64,000 bases of DNA, from contig NZ_CP031416.1 of the NCBI RefSeq assembly GCF_003367375.1, positions 2,177,501 through 2,241,500 on the forward strand, written 5' to 3'. A model generated the notes under the pieces. That model did not search any database, had not been told where the DNA came from, and worked only from the letters and a program-made list of their open reading frames with translations. The stretch comes from Gallaecimonas mangrovi. Lineage in GTDB: Bacteria; Pseudomonadota; Gammaproteobacteria; Enterobacterales; Gallaecimonadaceae. A program made the position numbers and the translations under genes. Below, piece after piece: positions 34,731 through 43,236 of this stretch (positions are counted from its first letter, which is position 1; every line of letters starts with the position of its first letter).

Positions 34731-35297
34731 TCAGTGAAACAGCCCTCGGCTCATCTGCAGTACTCGCTGGCGCGCCGCCGCCTCGCTATCGCCGTAGCGA
34801 TCAATACCCCAAGACAGTATCGTCATCATCTCAAACAGCGCCTCACCGTCCAGCTCGCCTTTCACAGTATCTGCCGCAGCAGCCAGTAACTGCGCGGTTT
34901 TATCAATAAGCCGCTGAGTGGGCGAAACCAGCGCAGAGTCCGGATCACGGCTGGCTGATGCCACACAGTGCGGCAGATCATGCCAAATTCGTAGTTGCCA
35001 GCTAAGCTGCACCAGCCACTCCTGCAGCGCCGCAGCCGGCGTCAGTGACTGAGCAAGCCGGTCCCCCATCGCTAACGCGCCTTCAATTTCTGCATCGAAC
35101 ACCGCTACTAGCAGCTCGTCGCGAGTAGCAAAATTACGGTACAGCGTGGCATTGCCCACACCGGCGGTCGCAGCAATGCGATCCAGCGCCACCAATACGC
35201 CTTCGCTTTCAAACAACTGCCGTGCCGCCTCAACAATGGCTTGCCGGTTACGCAGGGCATCAGCACGCGGCGGCCGCGCTTTTGGTTGAGCCGTCAT
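34731..35297 (-). CDS. TetR family transcriptional regulator
   Basis: The 188-residue protein starts at MTAQPKARPPRADALRNRQA. The N-terminal helix-turn-helix is clear (IVEAARQLFESEGVLVALDR; IAATAGVGNATLYRNFATRD, residues about 18-60), followed by a helical ligand-binding domain. It is divergent from an SDR gene across a 76-base region with two matching palindromes, the usual TetR design in which the regulator represses itself and its neighbour. The effector is unknown. Confidence 0.9.
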   Translation of the reverse strand: MTAQPKARPPRADALRNRQAIVEAARQLFESEGVLVALDRIAATAGVGNATLYRNFATRDELLVAVFDAEIEGALAMGDRLAQSLTPAAALQEWLVQLSWQLRIWHDLPHCVASASRDPDSALVSPTQRLIDKTAQLLAAAADTVKGELDGEALFEMMTILSWGIDRYGDSEAAARQRVLQMSRGLFH

Positions 35298-35318
35298 AGT
35301 AAAACCTTTTGACAAAAC

Positions 35319-35356
35319 GGGGACGATCCCCACATATTATTAGGGACAGTCCCCAC
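35319..35356. promoter_or_regulatory. Twin operator of the TetR/SDR divergon
   Basis: Two copies of RGGGACNNTCCCCAC occur at 35319-35333 (GGGGAC-GA-TCCCCAC) and 35342-35356 (AGGGAC-AG-TCCCCAC), with centres about 23 bp apart. Each is a palindrome. They flank the AT-rich probable promoter core CATATTATT, which fits TetR repression of both genes. Confidence 0.65.
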
Positions 35357-35373
35357 TTAAGGAATAAAGATAC

Positions 35374-36099
35374 ATGAAAGCGACCCTAAAAGGTAGAAAA
35401 GTACTGGTCACCGGGGCCAATGGCGGCATCGGCGAGCACTTTGTCAGCCAAGCACTGGACCGCGGTGCAGCAAAGGTGTATGCCGCAGCCCGTCGCCCCA
35501 AAGCTTGGTCAGACTCGCGCATTGTACCGCTGGTACTGGACATTACATCGACGACTGACATAGCCGCAGCAGCCGAGGTCGCTGCCGATACCGATGTGCT
35601 GATCAACAACGCCGGGATCGCGCCGCTCGACGATGTCATCGGCGGCCCGCAAGCACAGCTGCGACAGATCTTTGAAACCAACTTTTTTGGCACGCTGGCC
35701 ATGGCAAATGCCTTCACTCCGGTTCTGGCCAGCAACGGCGGCGGTCAGTTGCTGAACGTCATTTCACTGGCAGCCTGGTTCGCCATTCCAACCGGCTACG
35801 CGGCATCCAAAGCGGCGTTGTGGTCGGCCACCAACGCGTTGCGAGTGGCGCTGGCTGGCCAAAATACCCATGTCGCCGGGCTACTGATGGGTATGGTGGA
35901 TACACCAATGACCGCCAATTGGCACGTTCCCAAAATGACCGCCGACAGTTTGGTGACGCAAGCCTACGACGGCCTTGCCAACGGGCTGCTGGAGATCCAC
36001 GCTGACGAATCCACCCGCCAGATAAAATCGCTGCTGAGCCTACCTGCCGAAGAGCTTTATCCACTGATGGCCCAGCAGTTGAGCGAATTACAGCAATGA
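35374..36099 (+). CDS. Short-chain dehydrogenase/reductase
   Basis: The 241-residue classical SDR has the cofactor loop TGANGGIGEH near residue 13, LINNAGIAPLDD near 78, and the YxxxK motif in GYAASKAALWSATNALR near 137. It is shorter than typical by a few residues but complete. It reduces or oxidises an alcohol/ketone with NAD(P)(H); the substrate is unknown. It is divergent from, and probably repressed by, the TetR regulator. Confidence 0.9.
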   Translation: MKATLKGRKVLVTGANGGIGEHFVSQALDRGAAKVYAAARRPKAWSDSRIVPLVLDITSTTDIAAAAEVAADTDVLINNAGIAPLDDVIGGPQAQLRQIFETNFFGTLAMANAFTPVLASNGGGQLLNVISLAAWFAIPTGYAASKAALWSATNALRVALAGQNTHVAGLLMGMVDTPMTANWHVPKMTADSLVTQAYDGLANGLLEIHADESTRQIKSLLSLPAEELYPLMAQQLSELQQ

Positions 36100-36574
36100 C
36101 CAGCGGCGCGCTGCCGATGTGTTAGTGCCCGGTTTTGATGAGGTGCTTCTTCCCATCAGCCTTATTGACGCAGCCCTGCCGCCGACTCAACAGGCGGCAC
36201 GGTGCTGGAAGGCGCAAACGGCAGTCAGGTGCAGGTCCAGCGAATTTAGCGCCATTGCCGACTCGGTGGCAGAACGGGAAGCTAGCTGATGCTGGCAGCG
36301 TACCCGTAATTGAGGCCCAGTTTTAGAACGGCCAGCGAGGCGCCACACTCAACTCCCCCTACGAGGTAACAGCTAGGCTAAAAGGATGAGGGGAAAGGTA
36401 GCGCCAAGATTGGCCGCTTGGGCATGCACAATAATAGCCAGCAAAGAACCGCTACCCTTACGATATTGAAATAACCCCATGTTTTCACAAAAGAATGTAA
36501 GGCCACTTCAACGTTAGTAACTGGCGGGTGACTTTGGGTGCTAATCGATACCGAGGTCTTTAATTTTGGGCGAT
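36100..36574. other. Non-coding stretch with possible gene debris
   Basis: No complete gene seen in about 475 bases. A plus-strand frame near 36120-36290 (VLVPGFDEVLLPISLIDAAL) looks protein-like, but it has no start with a ribosome-binding site and ends early, so it may be a decayed fragment. Confidence 0.3.
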
Positions 36575-36967
36575 TTATTCAAGGTAGCGGGCAAAGCTTG
36601 CCAACATTTCTTGGCGGTCCGTCAGTAAGATGGGGTCAAGCTCGGTAGGGTCGTCGATAGTTTGCTCAACACGTACACCGCCGGCCACAGCAGTGAAGGT
36701 AACGGTGATAACGCGGCCCTTATCGGTAACCCATTCCAGTAGCTTTGACGGCACCACCCGAGTAACGGTGCCGGCAACATCCTGTTCAACGTCATTGGCG
36801 CTACTTAAGGTAAAACAGAAACGGCCACCAAGACGCACATCCAACCGGCAATGGCGGGTATGCCAATGCCGGGAGCATTGCCATATTTCAATATCCTCGG
36901 CGGATATCCACGCTTGCCACACCTTTTCTAAAGGGGCACGAACAAACTGTTCTACAGTGCTTTGCAT
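36575..36967 (-). CDS. SRPBCC (AHSA1-like) domain protein
   Basis: The 130-residue single-domain protein has the Bet v 1/AHSA1 pattern: VEQFVRAPLEKVWQAWISAED at the N-terminus, LDVRLGGRFCFTLSS (about 43), VTRVVPSKLLEWVTDKGRVI and the closing helix RQEMLASFARYLE. Such domains bind hydrophobic ligands in a helix-grip fold and occur as stress or polyketide-type proteins. The ribosome-binding site AGAGGCC supports the ATG. No operon partner. Confidence 0.82.
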   Translation of the reverse strand: MQSTVEQFVRAPLEKVWQAWISAEDIEIWQCSRHWHTRHCRLDVRLGGRFCFTLSSANDVEQDVAGTVTRVVPSKLLEWVTDKGRVITVTFTAVAGGVRVEQTIDDPTELDPILLTDRQEMLASFARYLE

Positions 36968-37023
36968 ATAGGCCTCTTAGGCATCTGCAATGCAGTGTAG
37001 ATGAAGGCACTACTTTCTGCGCT

Positions 37024-38253
37024 TTAACCGGCAACAACACAGTTGCGGCCGGATTTTTTGGCTTTATAAAGGGCTTTGTCAGCGGCTTTAATGATCGGCT
37101 CAGCCTGCTCAAGGCCTTTGTCTTTGTCCTTCTCTGACACACCAATACTGACGGTAATTTGTACCGCCTTGGTTTTGTTGGTGCCCCGCCCCCTTTGCTC
37201 GGCGTTACCTTTTTTGCGCTGCTTTTTGTCGCGAATAATAAAAGGCGTATTGGCAATAAGCTCGCGGACTTCGTCTAGGTACGCTTTGGCCTCTGCAACC
37301 GATAAGCCAGGAAAAATCAGCGTAAATTCTTCACCGCCGTAACGAAATACTTCACCGCCACCGCCTACTTCGGTGATTTTACTGGCTACCATTGCCAAAA
37401 CATCGTCACCCACATCATGGCCATAGTTGTCGTTAAAGCTTTTAAAGTGGTCGATATCCAGCATGGCCAAACTGTAATGGCGAGAAAGGCCAGCCAAACG
37501 CTCAAACAATTTGCGGCGGCCATTTAAGCCGGTTAGCGCATCCCGATAAGCCAGGTCATGGGAGTTTTTAATGCCGGTGAGCAACGCAATGGCCATGGCC
37601 GCACTGGCAAAGATACTGGAGATGTAAGGCACATCCAGAAAATAAAGCGGTACTAAATTGGCAAGGGTGACACAAAATAGCCCCGCAACAATGGTGCCGC
37701 GGCGCACCATAAAGGCGATAAAACTGATGATGACCAGCGCCAGTGACAGCAACAAGCCATTGCGGCTTATCACCATGGCGTTATAGCTGTGGGGAGCAAA
37801 GTATTGGTCAAGGCTTGCCACTAAGGCCGGGCCCTTAATTTGATAACAGGCCACCGCCAGCAAAAAACCTAAAATATACAGGCTATAAAGCGTTAGTGCC
37901 CCTGGGTGGCTAAGCCCTCGTTCCGCGGCCAATTGATTGAATAACAGTGCCAGCGGCAACCCCAAAATCATCACGGTATAAACGTAGCGCACCAAGGGTT
38001 CGGTAATGGGTCTTTGCAGGTAAAACTGAATAAATACATAGGCGGCTAACGTGACCACCACACTTAACAGCAGCTGCCGCTTTGAAAACTGCACCGCCAG
38101 CCAGATACCCACCAGGCTCAAGGCATAAGGCAGCCAAGTCACCGCCATACTCCACTGCCCAGTTAATTTGTCGCTAAAACCACAGGCAACCGCCGCCAGT
38201 AACAGGATCAATAACGAGGGCAACAACGGGCGTAACAGTTGGTTTTGAGACAT
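37024..38253 (-). CDS. Membrane-anchored diguanylate cyclase (GGDEF)
   Basis: The 409-residue protein has an N-terminal membrane region with about seven hydrophobic helices (residues about 10-230), followed by a GGDEF domain. DALTGLNGRRKLFERLAGL begins the domain, DIDHFKSFNDNYGHDVGDDV binds metal and GTP, and RYGGEEF is the active-site signature. It makes cyclic-di-GMP from two GTP. The RxxD product-inhibition site expected five residues before GGEEF is absent. A Lys/Arg-rich insert (KKQRKKGNAEQRGRGTNK) sits before the last strand. The ATG 38251-38253 has GGA seven bases upstream. Confidence 0.9.
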   Translation of the reverse strand: MSQNQLLRPLLPSLLILLLAAVACGFSDKLTGQWSMAVTWLPYALSLVGIWLAVQFSKRQLLLSVVVTLAAYVFIQFYLQRPITEPLVRYVYTVMILGLPLALLFNQLAAERGLSHPGALTLYSLYILGFLLAVACYQIKGPALVASLDQYFAPHSYNAMVISRNGLLLSLALVIISFIAFMVRRGTIVAGLFCVTLANLVPLYFLDVPYISSIFASAAMAIALLTGIKNSHDLAYRDALTGLNGRRKLFERLAGLSRHYSLAMLDIDHFKSFNDNYGHDVGDDVLAMVASKITEVGGGGEVFRYGGEEFTLIFPGLSVAEAKAYLDEVRELIANTPFIIRDKKQRKKGNAEQRGRGTNKTKAVQITVSIGVSEKDKDKGLEQAEPIIKAADKALYKAKKSGRNCVVAG

Positions 38254-38256
38254 CAA

Positions 38257-38761
38257 GCTATCCGTACAAGGGAATTCAATCTTTGCCAGCTAGAGGCGAC
38301 CATAAAGCACCGCCAATGAATTCGCCAAAGCTTCTGCGGTTATCGGTGGCTAGAAAACGGCGAAAATGCGCTTTAAGTTTGTCACAACAGGCGGGCCACC
38401 CAGTACTGGTTAGCCGCGACAGTCGCTAATTTATAGGCAATAAAGCCCTAAAAAGGGGTTATTGCTAGCGTCAGGCATGAAAAATGTCCACTACCAAGTC
38501 TTTTGCGAGATCATGAAGTGGCCTGAAAGGTCTTACGGGGCAACAGGTTAGGCCAGATCCCGGCCATCGTGTGCTCTTGCTGCTTTTCCGGCTAGCTGCC
38601 GCATAGGCGCTTCGCGGTAGCAAGCCCAGGGGCGGCGTAGCGGGCAAGGTCGAACTGTCATCATAGCCGTGGCTTGTCGCAAGCGGAGGTGGCGTAATTC
38701 CATTGTTATCACCTCTTTCGGGACAACTCCCAGCTTTAGCACTCGTGGAAGTTAGTAGGGC
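38257..38761. other. Intergenic region, mostly without genes
   Basis: Apart from the short LysR-like start described separately, no coding frame is supported in these 505 bases. Confidence 0.35.
38548..38703 (-). pseudogene. Possible 5' remnant of a LysR regulator gene
   Basis: An ATG with a strong AGAGGTGATAAC ribosome-binding site begins MELRHLRLR, the typical opening of LysR regulators (MELRHLRYF). The rest (QATAMMTVRPCPLRRP) is not LysR-like and stops after 51 codons. It could be the leftover start of a deleted gene or a coincidence. Confidence 0.3.
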
Positions 38762-39172
38762 CTAAAGTGCCCGTGTCTTAGCTTGTTCGCTTGACAACAA
38801 TGTCTGCGCCAAGGCCAGCGCCTCGTCCTTGGTGGCGACCATGAGCATGGGATAGCCCCAGAACTTCTCATACACCCGGGTGAACGCCTGGGTCGCCAGC
38901 CGTTTGGCGGTACTCGGTTCGATGTAGATCCCTGCCTTGACGAAGGCCCGCAATTCGCTTTTGTGGCGTTTCATCCACCGCGAGGTTTGCTTCATTTCTT
39001 CCGACGAATGTTGGTGATCGCCTTTATCAAGTCCCTCGTCGTTGAGTAGAACAAAGACTCGCTTGCGTGCGAGCAATGCCTCGAACTCGGCAAAAGGCGA
39101 GGCTTCGGGATCGGTGCCCGGCACGTTTAGCCGCATCCAGACGATAGGGAACTGCGAGGCGTCAATGAACAT
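38762..39172 (-). CDS. Hypothetical soluble protein
   Basis: The 136-residue protein starts at MFIDASQFPIVWMRLNVPGT, with GGAG seven bases upstream. It contains FAEFEALLARKRVFVLLNDE, a charged HQHSSEEMKQTSRWMKRHKS region and a helical C-terminus ending EALALAQTLLSSEQAK. It has no signal peptide or membrane segment and no family I can name. It is divergent from an AraC regulator and somewhat GC-richer than its neighbours, so the pair could be a transferred unit. Confidence 0.65.
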   Translation of the reverse strand: MFIDASQFPIVWMRLNVPGTDPEASPFAEFEALLARKRVFVLLNDEGLDKGDHQHSSEEMKQTSRWMKRHKSELRAFVKAGIYIEPSTAKRLATQAFTRVYEKFWGYPMLMVATKDEALALAQTLLSSEQAKTRAL

Positions 39173-39354
39173 GCTAATACTCCTTCGGAACATACGGAAA
39201 AATGGCAGGCTGCCGTGCCACCTCAGAGCGGAACGGCCAGCATGGTAATTGCACGATACCTACGGAATGACTGGACGTCATTGCACAACTTAGCCACAAT
39301 ATTTTTCAATTAGGCCAGCGCGCCTCATCTTCAATCCCGGGTTCAACACGTACT

Positions 39355-40206
39355 ATGTCGAGCATTGCCATCACCGATCTGACCGTAACCAGAGACGTTG
39401 ATAACGTCCCCCGGCCCGTTGTCGCTCTGAGTGCCACCTCGGTAACCAAGGACTGGGAACATGCGCGGCATCAGCACCACAAGGCGCAACTGCTTTACTC
39501 CGTCCGCGGCATCCTCAACTGCGAAATCGAAGACGGTGTCTGGATAGTGCCGCCGCAGTGCGCGGTATGGATACCGGGAGACTTGCCCCACTCGGCACGG
39601 GGATCGGGTGAAACGGAATGTTATTGCCTGTTCGTTGAGCCTGATGCCGCGCCGGATCTTCCGAAAACTTGCTGCACGATTTCGATATCGCCGCTACTAC
39701 GCGAGTTACTTCTGAAGGTGGCGGGTTTTCCCGAGCTATACCCGTTGGGAGGCAGTGAAGAACGGTTGATTGCCGCCTTGCTGGATGAGTTGGCGGCGGC
39801 TCCGGTGGAAGACCTGCATTTGCCGATGCCCCGCGATCCACGATTGCGTCGGCTCGCGGAAATGCTGTTGGCCGACCCCACCGACAAAACGTTAAAGGGC
39901 GATTGGGCTACCCGCATTGGCATGAGCGAGCGCAGCATGAGCCGGCTTCTGCTGCACGAAATCGGCATGAGCTTCGGACGCTGGCGCCGGCAACTGCATG
40001 TGATCCTTGCGCTTCAACGTCTGACCAAAGGCGAAAGCGTGCAAACGGTGGCGTTGGAATTGGGCTACGAAAATGCCAGCGGCTTCGTCACCATGTTCCG
40101 CAAGGCAGTAGGTAAGCCTCCAGCGCGATACCTCTCGGAACGAATGACCGACGGAGAGCCTACTGCTGTGCCAGGCATCATGCTTTCCGAGCGTGGCCTA
40201 GCCTAG
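39355..40206 (+). CDS. AraC family transcriptional regulator
   Basis: The 283-residue protein has an N-terminal cupin-like sensing domain (HARHQHHKAQLLYSVRGILN; VPPQCAVWIPGDLPHSARGS). The C-terminal double helix-turn-helix spans residues about 180-270 (WATRIGMSERSMSRLLLHEI; VALELGYENASGFVTMFRKA). This cupin-AraC type usually activates a neighbouring operon on binding a small molecule. The divergent gene at 38762-39172 is the obvious candidate target. Confidence 0.88.
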   Translation: MSSIAITDLTVTRDVDNVPRPVVALSATSVTKDWEHARHQHHKAQLLYSVRGILNCEIEDGVWIVPPQCAVWIPGDLPHSARGSGETECYCLFVEPDAAPDLPKTCCTISISPLLRELLLKVAGFPELYPLGGSEERLIAALLDELAAAPVEDLHLPMPRDPRLRRLAEMLLADPTDKTLKGDWATRIGMSERSMSRLLLHEIGMSFGRWRRQLHVILALQRLTKGESVQTVALELGYENASGFVTMFRKAVGKPPARYLSERMTDGEPTAVPGIMLSERGLA

Positions 40207-40271
40207 TCGGGTTCCGCGACAAATACTGGCCTTGACCGGAACTGCCAGGACGCAATAGGCGGCACGGCCTG

Positions 40272-40450
40272 ATGGTCGTCCTGAATACCGCCGCTGGAGT
40301 CTTCGATGGGCTGCGGATAGCGGGCACATCGCGTTCTCGGCTGTGTTCTTCATCGCGCTGCCCGGTCTATGCGCCATCGTCGCGGCCTGGCGCCACCTCA
40401 AGAGCAAAGGAGCACGTAATGTCGATGAACAGTATCTGGCTTCGGCGTAG
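40272..40450 (+). pseudogene. Membrane-protein C-terminal remnant
   Basis: One frame reads VVLNTAAGVFDGLRIAGT. After a shift near 40325, another reads AFSAVFFIALPGLCAIVAAW, then RHLKSKGARNVDEQYLASA and TAG, a typical last transmembrane helix with a basic tail. There is no ribosome-binding site or full gene, so it is a decayed fragment, perhaps of a gene once regulated by the AraC protein. Confidence 0.4.
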
Positions 40451-40485
40451 TCCAGCGACATTCGGTGCGGGGTCATGGTGAAATG

Positions 40486-40511
40486 AAAAAAGGCACCCGA
40501 AGGTGCCTTTT
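40486..40511 (-). terminator. Intrinsic terminator of the ornithine decarboxylase gene
   Basis: AAAAAAGGCACC-CGA-AGGTGCCTTTTATT lies directly after the decarboxylase stop codon. Confidence 0.85.
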
Positions 40512-40512
40512 A

Positions 40513-41733
40513 TTAAATCTCTAACGCCACCACTGGTGCCAAAGATTCGTCTCGCACAAACTCATTGAGCACAATGATCTGCGCCTTTTTAAAGAAGTTG
40601 AACTCGGTAGCAGTAGCCGAGGTGTAGGCTCCCATCATCCGGCCCACAATCAAGTCACCGTTATTGAGCTTTGGCAACATGATGGTTTCAGCAATCACGT
40701 CAATGCTGTCGCAGGTAGGCCCTGCCAATACTGACGGGAAACGCTCGCCCTGCCAGTAAAGGGCATCAACCGGATAATGGCCATGGTCAAACAAGATACC
40801 GCTAAACGAGCCATAAATGCCGTCATCAAGGTAGTACCAGGTTTCACCATCACGTTCGGCCTGGCCCATCACTGATGCTACAGAGGTCATGGCCGGTGCC
40901 ACGATAAAACGGCCAGGTTCAGCAATCACATTGACCGTTGCGGGCAGTTGCGCCAAGGCTTCGCGAATTGGGGCGCAGAAGCTGTAAATGTTAACGTCGG
41001 TGTCGTCATAACTCACCGGAAAACCGCCACCGATATCCAGCACTTCAAGGGCCGGTAAGCCTTGGCTACTGACACCACGAATAACCGCATCGCAGCGGTT
41101 AATAGCGTGGACGTATTTGTCAGCATCCAGGGTTTGCGAACCAACGTGGAACGACAGGCCCTTAACCTTGATACCCAATTCAAACGCACGGGCAATAATG
41201 GCGTAAGCGCCCTGCTCGGTGCAGCCAAACTTTTTCGACAGATCAGACACGGCGTTGGGGTTGCGAAAGCTCAAGCGCACCAGCACTTCGGCCTGGTCAC
41301 GATAAGCAACAAACTTTTCCAACTCGTTGATGTTGTCCACCACAAATACGGTGCAGCCATAATCCAGGGCGTCGCGAATATCGCGGTCACGCTTAATAGG
41401 ATGGGTATGGATGGTTTTATCCGCAGGCACGTTTAGGCTCTGCACCAGTTCCACTTCACCGGTGGTTGCCAAGTCAAAACTGGCGCCTTCAGCCAGCAAG
41501 GTGCTCACCACCGCTGGGTGCGGCAAGGGTTTTAAAGCAAAATGCAGCACCACACCGGGCAGTGCTTCTTTTAATGCGTGATATTGGCGGCGCACGATGT
41601 CGCAGTCGAGCATCAAAAAGGGCGCACCATAGCGACGAGCCAAAGACTCGATCAGCTCAATTTCGGTGGTATTGGTGGTGGATTCTGCGCCGAATGCGTC
41701 AATTACGGGCGAGACAAAGCTTGAGACGGACAT
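40513..41733 (-). CDS. Ornithine/lysine/diaminopimelate-type decarboxylase (PLP fold type III), probable ornithine decarboxylase
   Basis: The 406-residue alanine-racemase-fold PLP enzyme has Lys68 in LHFALKPLPH as the Schiff-base lysine. SFHVGSQ near 200, DIGGGFPVSYDD near 236, IAEPGRFIVAPA near 275, and the closing GPTCDSIDVI with the second-subunit Cys follow. The GPTCDSxD form is that of ornithine decarboxylases rather than LysA. It makes putrescine in the cytoplasm. It is not the fold-type I SpeC of E. coli, so no symbol is given. It stands alone between two intergenic regions. Confidence 0.88.
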   Translation of the reverse strand: MSVSSFVSPVIDAFGAESTTNTTEIELIESLARRYGAPFLMLDCDIVRRQYHALKEALPGVVLHFALKPLPHPAVVSTLLAEGASFDLATTGEVELVQSLNVPADKTIHTHPIKRDRDIRDALDYGCTVFVVDNINELEKFVAYRDQAEVLVRLSFRNPNAVSDLSKKFGCTEQGAYAIIARAFELGIKVKGLSFHVGSQTLDADKYVHAINRCDAVIRGVSSQGLPALEVLDIGGGFPVSYDDTDVNIYSFCAPIREALAQLPATVNVIAEPGRFIVAPAMTSVASVMGQAERDGETWYYLDDGIYGSFSGILFDHGHYPVDALYWQGERFPSVLAGPTCDSIDVIAETIMLPKLNNGDLIVGRMMGAYTSATATEFNFFKKAQIIVLNEFVRDESLAPVVALEI

Positions 41734-42094
41734 AAGGCCTCCAAACGAAAATAGAAAGACAACAAAACCACGCTGGGTCGAGCGGTATCGAGTGCTCTTA
41801 GCTAGCAGCCAAACTCACTCCTGGATAGTTGCTCTGTTGCCTTGTCGTTTGAAGGACGATGTACTTGGATTGGCTATCACCAGAAAGTGCGCGAATAATA
41901 GGCCAAAAATACTTGAGCGCAATGTTTTTTTTGGCCTTAAAAGCGCTTTTTTTTCACCCTGGTCTGAAGGCCTTATTTTTGTTGGCCCGGGCAGCGTTTG
42001 AGTAAATAACTATTCTTGTTTTAAGAATAAGAAAACCGCCAAGGAAGCATAAAAACCCCACTTGGCGGAGCGAAAAAGACGGCCGTTGGGGGCG
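41734..42094. promoter_or_regulatory. Upstream region of the decarboxylase gene with a hairpin
   Basis: This 361-base non-coding region holds the decarboxylase promoter. CCGCCAAG and CTTGGCGG near 42032-42067 form an 8-bp stem downstream of the lipoprotein gene, a possible weak terminator for it. Confidence 0.35.
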
Positions 42095-42544
42095 TTACCG
42101 CTTGTCGAGATACATGCGCCAAGTGGCAGGAAAGAACGAGGCCGCCACCCCACCGGAATTGCCCTTCGCGTTATCGCCACCACTGTGCATTTTTTCTCGT
42201 GCATAGCGGAAGAAATAGCGGCGGCCAGCCAAGAAATCGCCGCTTAAGTTGCCACTTTTATCGCCAGGAGCGAACAGAAAGGATTCTTTAGACGACAACA
42301 CATGGCGGCCTGGCCTTACCAGGAAACGCACATATTGGCCCGGTGATAACTGCCCCACCACTTGGTCGTCCACATAAAAATAGGGGTTATCAACCGACAG
42401 GCCGTGCACCGCATTTTTAGTGCGGTAGACATAAATAACCGCGGCGTTCATTTCATTGAGACTCGGGTCGGGCGCATAATGCCTGTCCATCGAGCAGCCC
42501 TGCAAACCCGCCAATATTAACCAGAACACCCAAAATTTTTTCAT
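42095..42544 (-). CDS. DUF2846-like lipoprotein
   Basis: The 149-residue protein has a lipoprotein signal peptide (MKKFWVFWLILAGLQGCSMD, lipobox LQGC with Cys17). A beta-rich domain follows: AAVIYVYRTKNAVHG, PYFYVDDQVVGQLSPGQYV, RFLVRPGRHVLSSKES, the pattern of DUF2846 lipoproteins. It is expected to be anchored to the periplasmic face of a membrane. Function unknown. Confidence 0.75.
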   Translation of the reverse strand: MKKFWVFWLILAGLQGCSMDRHYAPDPSLNEMNAAVIYVYRTKNAVHGLSVDNPYFYVDDQVVGQLSPGQYVRFLVRPGRHVLSSKESFLFAPGDKSGNLSGDFLAGRRYFFRYAREKMHSGGDNAKGNSGGVAASFFPATWRMYLDKR

Positions 42545-42723
42545 ACAGCCGGCCTTCGCCCCTTCATCGCCTCAGTGATATGTCGTCAACACAGCACCAT
42601 CCCCAACCGCATAAATTAGCAAACCTCGATTATCAAAAAGAGGCTTTATGCTGCGTCTTTTCTTTAAAACGCCCAATTTCCACAATATTTTAAATTTTGC
42701 GGCAACTTTTTGGCTAAAAAGAC

Positions 42724-43236
42724 TTAGTCAGACCCCGGCACGAAGTGAAAGCAGCGCAGCGCGGTTTGACTGCCAGGCGGTGTTATCGGCGCTATTTCGT
42801 TAAAACCCAGCTTCTTTAATAGCGCTGTTGAGGCTTGGTTACCGGCGGTGGTGATGGCCTTAAGCTCATCTATGTTTCTCGCCTTGGCGAAGGCCATTAC
42901 CGCTTTAGCGGCTTCAAAAGCGTAGCCTTGCTGCCAATATGCAGTAGCTAAGGCATAACCTAAGTCGGGGCATGGCAGGTAATCGCGCTGTATCAAACCA
43001 CAAAGGCCGATGGGCGTTTGGTCATGAAGGCTCACTAAAAACAGGCCAAAGCCATAGCGCTGGTACATAGCCAAAGGCCCAGCACTGATGTAATGTCGGG
43101 CATCCGTTACATTGTGCACACCTTTATCGCCAATATTGGCCAGCCAGCCTGGTTCGTTAAGCAGTGACAAAATAAAAGGCGCATCAGTCACGGTGAGCTG
43201 GCGAAGCTGCAAGCGCTCGGTACGGGCAACAGTCAT
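42724..43236 (-). CDS. GNAT N-acetyltransferase, RimJ/RimL-like
   Basis: The 170-residue acetyltransferase starts with TERLQLRQLTVTDAPFILSL, the RimJ/RimL-type opening. DLGYALATAYWQQGYAFEAA near 95 is the acetyl-CoA loop, and NQASTALLKKLGFNEI is the closing motif. Substrate unknown. Its ATG overlaps the stop of the GST gene by four bases, so both are in one operon. Confidence 0.85.
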   Translation of the reverse strand: MTVARTERLQLRQLTVTDAPFILSLLNEPGWLANIGDKGVHNVTDARHYISAGPLAMYQRYGFGLFLVSLHDQTPIGLCGLIQRDYLPCPDLGYALATAYWQQGYAFEAAKAVMAFAKARNIDELKAITTAGNQASTALLKKLGFNEIAPITPPGSQTALRCFHFVPGSD

